From Bosea sp. 29B (GTDB lineage Bacteria; Pseudomonadota; Alphaproteobacteria; Rhizobiales; Beijerinckiaceae), in NCBI RefSeq assembly GCF_902506165.1, contig NZ_LR733817.1, positions 3,953,937-4,017,936 of the forward strand: a DNA stretch of 64,000 nt, written 5' to 3'. The stretch's first letter is position 1. Each line of letters starts with the position of its first letter. The notes under the pieces are model-generated. The model was not told the DNA's origin. It did not search any database and worked only from the letters and a program-made list of their open reading frames with translations. Of the stretch, positions 54,677 to 64,000 are shown in pieces. The position numbers were made by a program, and so were the translations under genes.

Positions 54677-55324
54677 CTAGCCGGTCGTCTTCGCCTCGAA
54701 ATGGCGTTGGCGGAAGGCGCGGACCTTGGCGCGATTGCCGCAGACCGACATCTCGCACCAGCGCCGCAGCCGGTTCTTGGTGGTGTCGAAGAACAGCCAG
54801 CCGCAATGATCGCCTTCGCATTGCTTGATGCGGGCGAGATTCTGCTGGGTCAGCACGGTGAGGGCCGACAGCGCGACCGGCCCGCGGATCGCCTCGCTCA
54901 GGGTCTGGCTGGCGTCCCAGCGCCAGACGAAGCCGTCGCCGAACGGCGAAAGCCTGGCGCAGGCCAGGCAATGCGCGTGGGTGGCGGCGAGCTGCGTCCG
55001 GTCTTCTTCCGCCGGAGGCTGGCGGCGGCTGAGCGCGGCGCCGATCCGGTAGATCGTATCGCGCAGATCGAGTGCCTCAGTAAGCAGACGCGCCGCCAGC
55101 CTGGCGTCCGCCTCGACCGCGGCTAGCGACGCATCGCGGTCGCTGTCGCTGATCACCTTGGCATGTCGCGCCCAGATCACGACGTCGCGTCCTTCGCGCA
55201 GATGCTCAAGCTCGTTCGGCCCACCGCGATCGGAGCTGGTGTTGGTGAAGTCGAAGGCGAGCTCGCTGGCGACGAGCGGCAGCGAGCCGGCGCGGCTGGG
55301 GCCGCCTGTACGATCGGTTGTCAT
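54677..55324 (-). CDS. CGNR zinc-finger/ABATE-domain regulator
   Basis: A 215-residue protein with an N-terminal ABATE domain (LAFDFTNTSSDRGGPNELEH, the putative stress-ligand part) and a C-terminal CGNR zinc finger: C and C in QCEGDHCGWLFFDTTKN, then RRWCEMSVCGNRAK with the terminal Cys pair. Such proteins act as small transcription regulators. No ribosome site precedes the ATG at 55324; the transcript may be leaderless. It is divergent from an amino-acid binding protein gene, and an inverted pair TAACC/GGTTA (55326-55353) lies between them. Confidence 0.9.
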   Translation of the reverse strand: MTTDRTGGPSRAGSLPLVASELAFDFTNTSSDRGGPNELEHLREGRDVVIWARHAKVISDSDRDASLAAVEADARLAARLLTEALDLRDTIYRIGAALSRRQPPAEEDRTQLAATHAHCLACARLSPFGDGFVWRWDASQTLSEAIRGPVALSALTVLTQQNLARIKQCEGDHCGWLFFDTTKNRLRRWCEMSVCGNRAKVRAFRQRHFEAKTTG

Positions 55325-55405
55325 GTAACCAGCTATCTCAGATTTACAGGTTAAGGCAAGCGACGTAGCGTCCGGCCACGGCTCAGACCGTGGAGGAGAA
55401 CGGAT

Positions 55406-56521
55406 ATGAGGATCAATCTGATCGCGATGCTCGCCGCAGGCGCATTCGCGATGTCACATGGCGCAGCGCTGGCGCAGGTCAAGCTCGGCGTCGCCGGCCC
55501 GATGACCGGCGCGAGCGCCGCCTTCGGGGCGCAATTGAAGAACGGGGTCGAGCAGGCGGTGGCCGACATCAATGCCGCCGGCGGCATTCTCGGCCAGACG
55601 ATCGCGCTCTCGAGCGGAGACGATGTCGGCGATCCCAAGCAGGGCGTCTCGGTCGCCAACAAATTCGTCGGCGACGGCGTCAAGCTCGTCGTCGGCCACT
55701 TCAACTCCGGCGTCACCATGCCGGCGTCCGAGGTCTATGCCGAGAACGGCATGCTGATGATCAGCCCCTCGGCCACCAACCCGAAGATCACCGAGCGCGG
55801 CCTCTGGAACGTCTTCCGCACCTGCGGCCGCGACGACCAGCAGGGCGTCGTCGCTTCCGGCCATATCGCCAAGACCTTCAAGGGCAAGGTCATCGTCGTC
55901 GTCCATGACAAGACGACCTATGGCCAGGGGCTCGCCGAAGAGACCCGCAAGGGCCTGCACGCCGCCGGCATCAAGGAAGTGCTCTACGAAGGCGTCAACA
56001 CAGGCGAGAAGGATTTCTCGGCGCTGGTCTCGAAGGTCAAGGCGGCCAAGGCCGACCTGCTCTATTGGGGCGGATTGCACACCGAGCTCGGCCTGATCGT
56101 CCGGCAGATGCGCGATCAGGGCCTGACGACTGTGGCGATGGGCGCGGATGGCATCACCTCCGACGAATACGCTGTCATCGGCGGTCCAGGCACCGAAGGC
56201 ACGCTGATGACCTTCCCACCCGATCCGCGCAAACGTGCCGCAGCGGCCGAGGTGGTCAAGCGCTTCGAGGCCAAGGGCATCAATCCCGAGGCCTATACGC
56301 TCTACTCCTATGCCGCGGTCCAGATCATGAAGCAGGCAGCCGAGCAGGCTAAATCGCTCGATCCGAAGAAGATCGCCGCCGCGATGCATTCGGGCATGAC
56401 CTTCAAGACCGTGCTCGGCGACATGTCCTATGACAAGAAGGGCGACCGCACCAATCTCGACTACACCGTCTACACCTGGAAGAAGGGCTCGGACGGCAAG
56501 ATCAGCTATGTCGAGAACTGA
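55406..56521 (+). CDS. Branched-chain amino acid ABC substrate-binding protein (orphan)
   Basis: A 371-residue periplasmic binding protein of the LivJ/LivK group. Signal peptide MRINLIAMLAAGAFAMSHGA, cleavage after LAQ. The mature sequence begins VKLGVAGPMTGASAAFGAQL and has GHFNSGVTMPASEVYAENG, MISPSATNPKITERG and CGRDDQQGVVASGHI, matching true branched-chain amino acid binders. No permease or ATPase gene is adjacent, so it must share a Liv system elsewhere. A strong terminator follows. Confidence 0.93.
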   Translation: MRINLIAMLAAGAFAMSHGAALAQVKLGVAGPMTGASAAFGAQLKNGVEQAVADINAAGGILGQTIALSSGDDVGDPKQGVSVANKFVGDGVKLVVGHFNSGVTMPASEVYAENGMLMISPSATNPKITERGLWNVFRTCGRDDQQGVVASGHIAKTFKGKVIVVVHDKTTYGQGLAEETRKGLHAAGIKEVLYEGVNTGEKDFSALVSKVKAAKADLLYWGGLHTELGLIVRQMRDQGLTTVAMGADGITSDEYAVIGGPGTEGTLMTFPPDPRKRAAAAEVVKRFEAKGINPEAYTLYSYAAVQIMKQAAEQAKSLDPKKIAAAMHSGMTFKTVLGDMSYDKKGDRTNLDYTVYTWKKGSDGKISYVEN

Positions 56522-56528
56522 CGGCCTG

Positions 56529-56582
56529 AGCATTTTCGAGCGAAGCGGGTACCGGTTCGCGTGAAGAAAATGCGATAAGACA
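56529..56582. repeat. TACCGGTTCGC-type palindromic repeat, second copy
   Basis: GCATTTTCGAGCGAA at the left pairs with TTCGCGTGAAGAAAATGC at the right around GGGTACC. It is closely related to the element at 13801-13858 and, like it, sits just after a stop codon. This repeat family is common in Hyphomicrobiales intergenic DNA. Confidence 0.8.
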
Positions 56583-56630
56583 ATACTCTAGCCGGTGTCG
56601 GTGGCCTCCCCTGGCCGGACACCGATAGGG

Positions 56631-56660
56631 CGCCGCTTCGCTCCAGCGAGGCGGCGTTTT
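56631..56660 (+). terminator. Rho-independent terminator of the orphan binding-protein gene
   Basis: CGCCGCTTCGCT and AGCGAGGCGGCG form a 12-bp stem with one mismatch and a very short loop, followed by TTTT (56657-56660). A second hairpin with CGGTGTC/GACACCG arms lies just upstream (56593-56624). Together they end the plus-strand transcript before the convergent oligopeptide operon. Confidence 0.82.
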
Positions 56661-56664
56661 CGTC

Positions 56665-58260
<1,596 letters not shown>

Positions 58261-58261
58261 C

Positions 58262-59383
58262 TCAGCGATCCCTGGGGTCGAGCGCATCGCGCAGGCCGTC
58301 GCCGAGGAAGTTGAGCGAGAACAGCGTCGTCACCAGGAAGACGGCGGGGAAGATCAGCATCCACGGCGTCGCCTGGATGGCGCGGGCGCCGTCCGAGATC
58401 AGCACGCCCCAGCTCGTCATCGGCTCCTGCACGCCAAGGCCGAGGAAGGAGAGGAAGCTCTCCAGCAGGATCACCTTCGGCACCAAGAGGGTGACATAGA
58501 CGATCACCGGTCCGAGCGTGTTGGGGATGACATGGCGCCTGAGGATACCGCCGGTCGAGACGCCGAGCGCTTCGGCCGCCAGCACATAGTCCTGCCGCCT
58601 GATCGAGAGCGCTTGGCCGCGGACGATGCGGGCCATGTCGAGCCATTCGATCGCCCCGACGGCGAGGAACATCAGGATGAAGTTCCGGCCGAAGAAGACG
58701 ACGAGCAGGATGACGAAGAAGATGAAGGGCAGGGAATAGAGCACGTCGACGATGCGCATCATCACCATGTCGATGCGCCCGCCGAGATAGCCCGCGGTCG
58801 CGCCATAGGCGACGCCGATCACCAGGGCGACGCCGGTCGCGAGCAGGCCGATCGCGAGCGAAACCCGGCCGGCGATCAGCGTGCGGGTGAGCAGGTCACG
58901 GCCGTTCGAGTCGGTGCCGAACAGGAAGTACTGGCGCTTGATCGGAACATCGAGGGAAAGCCGGCGGCTCTCCTGCTCGTTGCCGGTGATGACCGGCGTG
59001 CCGAACTGGTCGGAGCGGTCGAAATAAATGAGCAGGCGCTGGTCGATCGGCCGCTGGGCGGTCAGCACCAGTTTGACGCGGGTTGCATCTGCCGCGATCT
59101 CGCTCGGCGTTGCCCTGATACGGGAGGCGATGCGCTGTACTGCGGCGGGGATGGCCTCGGCCTTGGGATAGGCCGAAAGGCTGGCGGGTACGCGGACATA
59201 GTCCTGATAGACCCGGTCGTAAGGATGGCCGGTCATCAGCGGGCCGAAGGCGCAGGCGAGCGTCATCAGCGCCAGCACGATCAGGCTCGCCACCGCGGCG
59301 CGGTTGCGCAGCAGGCGGATGCGGGCGTCCTGCCAGAGCGAGCGGCCGATGGGCGGGGTGGGGCAGGCGGCAGTGTCGCTCAT
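58262..59383 (-). CDS. Oligopeptide ABC permease, OppC/DppC family
   Basis: A 373-residue permease, longer than usual because of an extended periplasmic loop after the first helix (residues about 60-165, with PASLSAYPKAEAIPAAVQ), as in YejE-type permeases. The core contains FLFGTDSNGRDLLTRTLI, the family hallmark, and the coupling loop QDYVLAAEALGVSTGGILRR. It lies 3 bp after the OppB gene. Confidence 0.93.
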   Translation of the reverse strand: MSDTAACPTPPIGRSLWQDARIRLLRNRAAVASLIVLALMTLACAFGPLMTGHPYDRVYQDYVRVPASLSAYPKAEAIPAAVQRIASRIRATPSEIAADATRVKLVLTAQRPIDQRLLIYFDRSDQFGTPVITGNEQESRRLSLDVPIKRQYFLFGTDSNGRDLLTRTLIAGRVSLAIGLLATGVALVIGVAYGATAGYLGGRIDMVMMRIVDVLYSLPFIFFVILLVVFFGRNFILMFLAVGAIEWLDMARIVRGQALSIRRQDYVLAAEALGVSTGGILRRHVIPNTLGPVIVYVTLLVPKVILLESFLSFLGLGVQEPMTSWGVLISDGARAIQATPWMLIFPAVFLVTTLFSLNFLGDGLRDALDPRDR

Positions 59384-59386
59384 CGC

Positions 59387-60307
59387 TCACTCCAGCCTGA
59401 CGCGCGGGTCGAGCAGCGCGTAGAGCACGTCGACGACGAGGTTGAAGAGCAGCACGAAGATCGCGACGACGACGACCGTGCCCATCACCAACGTGTAGTC
59501 GCGATTGAGCGCGCCCTCGACGAAATAGCGCCCGATGCCGGGAATGCCGAAGATCGTCTCGACCACGACCGAGCCGGTGAGCAGGCTCGCCGCTGCCGGC
59601 CCGAGATAGGAGACGACGGGCAGCGCCGCGCCACGCGCCGCATGCAGCGCGATGGTCGTGGTCGAGAGGCCCTGGGCACGCAGGGTACGGATATGGTTGG
59701 CCCGCAAGGTCTCGATCATCGCGGCTCGCGTCATCCGGGCGATCACGGCGATCTGGGGCAAAGCGAGCGTCACGATCGGCAACAGGGTGTTGCGGAAGGC
59801 GCCGCCGTTCCAGCCGCCGACCGGCAGCCAGGCCAGGCTCAAGCCGAATACGATCTGCAGCACCGGCGCGACGACGAAGTTGGGGATGGTGATGCCGGCG
59901 GTGGCGAAGCCGATCACGGCATGATCGGCCGCGCCGTTCTGGCGAAAGGCTGCGAGTGCGCCGAGTGGGCCGCCGATCACGAGCGCGAGCAGCAGCGCGC
60001 AGGCCCCGAGCCGCATCGAGACCGGCAGCCCCTGCGCGAACAATTCGGCGATCGAGAAATCGCGGAAATAGAAGGACGGGCCGAAATCGCCGCGCAGCAG
60101 CGCTGCGAGATAGGTCAGGTATTGCTGGAACAGCGGCTGGTCGAGCTTGTAGATGCGCCGCAGGTTCTCCATCACCTTGGCTTCGAGCGGCTGTTCGAGA
60201 TCGAACGGCCCGCCCGGCGCAACGCGCATCAGGAAGAACGAGATCGTCACGATCACGAACAAGGTCGGGATCGCGGCGGTGAGACGGCGCAGGATGTAGG
60301 TGAGCAC
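59387..60307 (-). CDS. Oligopeptide ABC permease, OppB family
   Basis: A 306-residue permease beginning MLTYILRRLTAAIPTLFVIV, the standard OppB N terminus, with LRRIYKLDQPLFQQYLTYL in the periplasmic loop and the coupling segment MIETLRANHIRTLRAQGLS near residue 200. It follows the binding-protein gene after a palindromic repeat. Confidence 0.94.
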   Translation of the reverse strand: MLTYILRRLTAAIPTLFVIVTISFFLMRVAPGGPFDLEQPLEAKVMENLRRIYKLDQPLFQQYLTYLAALLRGDFGPSFYFRDFSIAELFAQGLPVSMRLGACALLLALVIGGPLGALAAFRQNGAADHAVIGFATAGITIPNFVVAPVLQIVFGLSLAWLPVGGWNGGAFRNTLLPIVTLALPQIAVIARMTRAAMIETLRANHIRTLRAQGLSTTTIALHAARGAALPVVSYLGPAAASLLTGSVVVETIFGIPGIGRYFVEGALNRDYTLVMGTVVVVAIFVLLFNLVVDVLYALLDPRVRLE

Positions 60308-60320
60308 GGGGGCGATCCCT

Positions 60321-60413
60321 ACGTCATGCTCGGGCTTGACCCGAGCATCTCATGAGCGCTGGCGGTCGCCCGCTTCGGCCTGAGATGGCCGGATCAAGCC
60401 CGGCCATGACGCG
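60321..60413. repeat. GTCATGCTCGGG palindromic repeat in the oligopeptide operon
   Basis: The element starts CGTCATGCTCGGGCTTGACC and ends GATCAAGCCCGGCCATGACG; inner arms CATCTCA/TGAGATG also pair. It lies between the binding-protein gene and oppB, the same position as the repeats at 1036, 11993 and 40209 in other ABC operons. Confidence 0.82.
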
Positions 60414-60420
60414 CGCACCC

Positions 60421-62052
60421 TCAAGGCTTCAGGCTCATGAACCGCGTCGGCAGCGCGCCGCGCAGGTTCTGCTGGAAGCCCTGGAGCTTGGGCGAGACCA
60501 GGTTCTTCGAGGAATAGTAGAGCACTGGGATCCAGGGTACCTCGGCGGCGAGGATCGCGTCCGCCTCCCGCAGGATCGCGGCGCGCTTGGCGATGTCGAC
60601 TTCGTCGGCACCCTGTTTCATCAGCGCATCGAATGTCGGGTTGTTGTACTTGCCGGAGTTGAAGCCGGTGTTGTCGCTCTGGAACAGGAACAGGAAGTTC
60701 TGCGGGTCGGAATAGTCGCCGATCCAGCCATAGCGGGCGATGTCGAAGTCGCCGCCGTCGCGGAGCAGGGCGAAGTGCGTCTTGCCGTCGGTGTTGATGA
60801 AGCTGGTCTCGACGCCGATCGCCTTCCATTGCTCGGCGATGGCGATGACGGTGCGGCGGTTGTTGTCGGTGGTGTTGTAGCGCAGCTGGACCTTGAGCGG
60901 CACGCCGGGCCCGAAGCCTGCGGCGGCGAGCAGCTTCTTCGCCTCGTCCTCGCGGTCGAGCGGAGAGGCGCCCTTGAAGTCGGCTTCGGCCCGCTCGCCG
61001 TAGTTACCGATATTCGGCGGGATCACGCCATAGGCCGGCAGCATGGTGCCGCCCCAGATCTCCTCGGCGATGAATTCGCGATCGATCACTAGCGATAGCG
61101 CGCGACGCACCCGGACGTCGTCGAACGGCTTCTTGGCGGTGTTGATGATCAGGAAATAAGTGCCGAGATAGGGCGAGATCCGGACCTGATCCTTGCCGAG
61201 CTTCTCGCGCAGTTGCTGGACCTGGTCGGCCGGAATGTCCGACGTCATCTGCAGCTCGCCGGCCTGGAAGCGGCGGGCGGCGGCGGAGAAGTCGGGCGTC
61301 GGATAGTAGATGACCGTGTCGATCTTGACGTTCGCCGCGTCGTGGAAGTTCTTGTTCTTCTCCAGCCGGATATGCGAGTTCGGCACGAACTCCTTCAGCG
61401 TGTAGGCGCCGTTCGAGACCCAGTTCTCCGGCTTGACAAAGTCCTTGCCGAATTTCTGCACGGAGGCCGGATGGACCGGCAGCCCGGTCTGGTGCGTCAG
61501 CAATTCCAGGAAATAGGGGGTGGGCCGCTCCAGCGAAATCTCGAGCGTGCGCTCGTCGATCGCCTTGACGCCGAGGTCTTCGAGCTTGGCGCCTTCGCTT
61601 GCCTTGTTGATCTTCTCGGCATTGAGGATGGGGTAGAGGATGTTGGCGTATTTCGCCCCGGTCTCCGGATTGACCATGCGCCGGAACGAGAAGACGAAAT
61701 CATTCGCCGTGACCGGGTCGCCATTCGACCATTTGGCGTTGGCGCGCAGCTTGAAGCTGTAGCTCTTGCCGTCGGGCGCCATCGTCCAGCTCTCGGCGAC
61801 ACCGGGCACGACCTCGCCGTTGATATGGTGGATCACCAGGCCTTCGGAGAGATCGCGCAGGAGATGGGCTTCGCTGACCGTCGAGGTCTTGTGCGAATCG
61901 AGCGTTTCGGGATCGCCGTCATTGCCGCGATGGAACACGACCTGCGCCAGGGCGGCGCCGGCAAAGCCTGCGAGCGCAAGAAAAAGGCCGCTCGCCAGCG
62001 CGAGCGGCCGGATGGCGCGCCGGAATCCGGATTGACGGTGGGTCGCACGCAT
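60421..62052 (-). CDS. Oligopeptide ABC substrate-binding protein, OppA-like
   Basis: A 543-residue family-5 binding protein. A long signal peptide has a basic start and hydrophobic core ALASGLFLALAGFAGAALA. The mature part begins VVFHRGNDGDPETLDSHKTS and has GLVIHHINGEVVPGVAESW, typical of OppA-like proteins. ATG 62052 is chosen because GGAGAG lies about 6 bases upstream; ATG 62076 is weaker. It is the first gene of the opp operon. Confidence 0.94.
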   Translation of the reverse strand: MRATHRQSGFRRAIRPLALASGLFLALAGFAGAALAQVVFHRGNDGDPETLDSHKTSTVSEAHLLRDLSEGLVIHHINGEVVPGVAESWTMAPDGKSYSFKLRANAKWSNGDPVTANDFVFSFRRMVNPETGAKYANILYPILNAEKINKASEGAKLEDLGVKAIDERTLEISLERPTPYFLELLTHQTGLPVHPASVQKFGKDFVKPENWVSNGAYTLKEFVPNSHIRLEKNKNFHDAANVKIDTVIYYPTPDFSAAARRFQAGELQMTSDIPADQVQQLREKLGKDQVRISPYLGTYFLIINTAKKPFDDVRVRRALSLVIDREFIAEEIWGGTMLPAYGVIPPNIGNYGERAEADFKGASPLDREDEAKKLLAAAGFGPGVPLKVQLRYNTTDNNRRTVIAIAEQWKAIGVETSFINTDGKTHFALLRDGGDFDIARYGWIGDYSDPQNFLFLFQSDNTGFNSGKYNNPTFDALMKQGADEVDIAKRAAILREADAILAAEVPWIPVLYYSSKNLVSPKLQGFQQNLRGALPTRFMSLKP

Positions 62053-62225
62053 GAGCGCTCTCCGAACGTTTCGCACGGGCCCCTTTCCCGCTTCTGAAAC
62101 GAAGTATGAGCCTATCGCGCGCCGCCCGCCAAGAGCGAAAAGGCGGTATCAACTGCTGAGCTTAAGTCACTGGCCTGCTTTCGAAAGCTGGCTCAGAAAC
62201 GACTTCAGCAAGGCCTCTCGCAGGG

Positions 62226-64000
62226 TCAGCCGGCGGCTGCCCGCCCTTGCGCCTCGGCGACGGCGACGGCGGTCATGTTGACGACGCCGCGTGCCGTGAC
62301 CGAGCCGGTGAGGATATGCACCGGCTTAGCGGCGCCGATCAGGATCGGGCCGACCGGGAGCGCGTCCGCCAGCACCTTGGCGAACTGGTAGGCGATGTTG
62401 GCCGCGTCGAGATTGGGGAAGATCAGGACGTTGGCGACGCCCTTCAGCTTCGAGGACGGCAGCACCCGGTCGCGGATCGCGGCGAGGAGGGCGGTGTCGG
62501 CCTCCATCTCGCCATCGCATTCCAGCTCCGGTGCACGCTCCTGGATCAGCTTGACCGCCTTGCGCATCTTGATCGAGGACGGCGTGTCGGCCGCGCCGAA
62601 ATCCGAATGCGAGAGCAGGGCGATCTTCGGGGCGATGCCGAAGCGCTCGACATGGCCGGCGGCGAGGATCGTCATGTCGGCGATCTCTTCGGCCGTCGGA
62701 TCATGCTTCACATGGGTGTCGGCGAGGAAGAAGGCGCCCTTGCTGGTGATGATCAGCGTCATCGCCGCGATGTCGCAGACGCCGGGCTCCAGCCCGATGA
62801 TGTCGCGGATATGGCGCAGGCGCGAGAGGAAGCGCCCTTCCAGGCCGGTGATCATCGCATCCGCCTCGCCGCGCGCTACGGCAAGCGCCGCGATCACCGT
62901 GTTGTTGGTGCGCACCAGCGAGCGGGCCGCCTCCGGCGTGATGCCGCGCCGGCCGGCGATGTCGAGATAGGTCTGGACGTAGTCGCGATAGCGCGGGTCG
63001 TCCTCGGGATTGATCAGTTCGCAATCGATGCCCGGGCGGATCGTCAGGCCGAAGCGCTTGACGCGGGTCTCGATCACCGAGGGGCGGCCGATCAGGATCG
63101 GGATCGCCATGCCTTCCTCGATCGCGATCTGGGCGGCGCGCAGCACGCGCTCGTCCTCGCCCTCGGCATAGATCACGCGCTTGGGGTCGGCCTTGGCCTT
63201 GGCGAAGAGCGGCTTCATCAGGAAGCCGGAGCGGAAGACGAAGCGCGACAGGTCCTCGCGATAGGCTTCCAGGTCGATCAGCGGCTTCTTGGCGACGCCT
63301 GTGGTCATCGCCGCTTCCGCAACCGCCGGCGCGATGCGCAGGATCAGGCGGGGATCGAACGGGTTGGGGATCAGCGAGTTCGCGCCGAAGGTCGAGGCCT
63401 CGCCGCCATAGGCACGCGCCGCGATGTCGGACGTCGCCTCGCGGGCCAGCGCGGCAATCGCGCGCACCGCGGCGAGCTTCATCGGCTCGTTGATCGTCGT
63501 CGCCTGCACGTCGAGCGCGCCGCGGAAGATGTAGGGGAAGCACAGGACGTTGTTGACCTGGTTCGGATAATCCGAGCGTCCGGTGCAGATCATCGCATCG
63601 GGGCGCACCGCGAGGGCATCCTCCGGCGTGATCTCGGGATTGGGGTTGGCGAGCGCCAGGATCAGGGGCTTGGGCGCCATCTCCTTGGCCATCTCCGGCT
63701 TCAGCACGCCGGCGGCCGAGAGGCCGAGGAAGATGTCGGCGCCGGGGATCACCTCGGCGAGCGTGCGTGCCTGCGTCTCCTGGGCATAGACCTCCTTCCA
63801 GCGGTCCATCAGCGTGTTGCGGCCCTTGTAGACCACGCCGTCGAGATCGGTGACCCAGATGTTCTGGGTGCGGGCGCCGAGCGAGACGAGGAGGTTGAGG
63901 CAGGCCAGCGCCGCCGCGCCGGCGCCGGAGACGACGATCTTGACGTCGCCGATCTTCTTGCCCGCGAGGTCGAGCCCGTTCAGGACGGCGGCGCTGACGA
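62226..64000 (-). CDS. maeB: NADP-dependent malic enzyme with PTA-like domain (5' part missing)
   Basis: The gene enters from the right edge; 590 codons are visible of an expected 750-770. The visible N part is the NAD(P)-binding domain (VVSGAGAAALACLNLLVSLG, then NIWVTDLDG and GVLKPEMAKEMAPKPLILA). From about visible residue 200 a phosphotransacetylase-like domain follows (KRVIYAEGEDERVLRAAQIA to the C terminus). It decarboxylates malate to pyruvate; in MaeB-type enzymes the PTA-like part is regulatory. The malate-binding N terminus is outside the window. Confidence 0.95.
   Translation of the reverse strand, partial: VSAAVLNGLDLAGKKIGDVKIVVSGAGAAALACLNLLVSLGARTQNIWVTDLDGVVYKGRNTLMDRWKEVYAQETQARTLAEVIPGADIFLGLSAAGVLKPEMAKEMAPKPLILALANPNPEITPEDALAVRPDAMICTGRSDYPNQVNNVLCFPYIFRGALDVQATTINEPMKLAAVRAIAALAREATSDIAARAYGGEASTFGANSLIPNPFDPRLILRIAPAVAEAAMTTGVAKKPLIDLEAYREDLSRFVFRSGFLMKPLFAKAKADPKRVIYAEGEDERVLRAAQIAIEEGMAIPILIGRPSVIETRVKRFGLTIRPGIDCELINPEDDPRYRDYVQTYLDIAGRRGITPEAARSLVRTNNTVIAALAVARGEADAMITGLEGRFLSRLRHIRDIIGLEPGVCDIAAMTLIITSKGAFFLADTHVKHDPTAEEIADMTILAAGHVERFGIAPKIALLSHSDFGAADTPSSIKMRKAVKLIQERAPELECDGEMEADTALLAAIRDRVLPSSKLKGVANVLIFPNLDAANIAYQFAKVLADALPVGPILIGAAKPVHILTGSVTARGVVNMTAVAVAEAQGRAAAG

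Overview
The window is a GC-rich stretch of an alphaproteobacterial chromosome. The best fit is the order Hyphomicrobiales, close to Bosea. This rests on a giant apolipoprotein-like polar-growth protein of the GPR/RgsE type, two families of short palindromic repeats common in that order, and many ABC uptake operons mixed with alphaproteobacterial housekeeping genes. No rRNA, tRNA, insertion sequence, phage gene or CRISPR array was seen. Genus assignment is inference only.

Layout. 1-2691: a peptide/opine-type ABC operon on the minus strand (binding protein, DppB, start of DppC). 3044-7289: a four-carbon acid sugar kinase, then the malonate pair matA-matB. 7380-9867: a small secreted protein, a metallo-hydrolase, and an FMN reductase divergent from soxR with a readable SoxR box between them. 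9874-13791: a creatininase-family hydrolase divergent from an NMT1/THI5-type ABC transporter. 13866-20215: an unrecognised coiled-coil protein, an MFS carrier, a Mla-type lipid-transport operon (STAS-MlaE, MlaF, MlaD, lipoprotein) and a DUF1232 protein. 20310-26759: the 2149-residue growth-pole protein, divergent from an Hpt protein. 27558-33288: ferredoxin, universal stress protein, small unknowns, an FAD oxidoreductase with a divergent GntR regulator, a CoxE-like VWA protein and HU.

33571-41508: a flavin monooxygenase, a phosphodiesterase, a PilZ protein, and a Liv-type ABC operon ending in a cupin gene. The monooxygenase and the Liv operon carry closely similar AAGCTT-centred palindromes upstream, so one regulator outside the window may control both. 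41781-52619: a purine island in which xdhA-xdhB-xdhC run with overlapping genes into a BMP-type nucleoside/nucleobase ABC transporter, with guanine deaminase divergent. xdhA carries an in-frame palindromic repeat that encodes about 30 extra residues. 52674-56521: a nucleotidyltransferase-fold protein behind an unusual array of TGTTCAAC repeats, a D-amino-acid transaminase, a CGNR regulator and an orphan amino-acid binding protein. 56665-62052: a complete oligopeptide ABC operon. 62226 to the right edge: malic enzyme fused to a phosphotransacetylase-like domain, cut by the window end.

Overall this is a scavenging-type region: at least six ABC import systems with the enzymes that would process their substrates, set around two cell-envelope modules (Mla and the growth-pole protein). 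I found no clear defence system or wholly new system. The strongest unusual signals are the coding repeat in xdhA, the shared palindromic operators, the TGTTCAAC array and the periodic repeats of the giant growth-pole protein.
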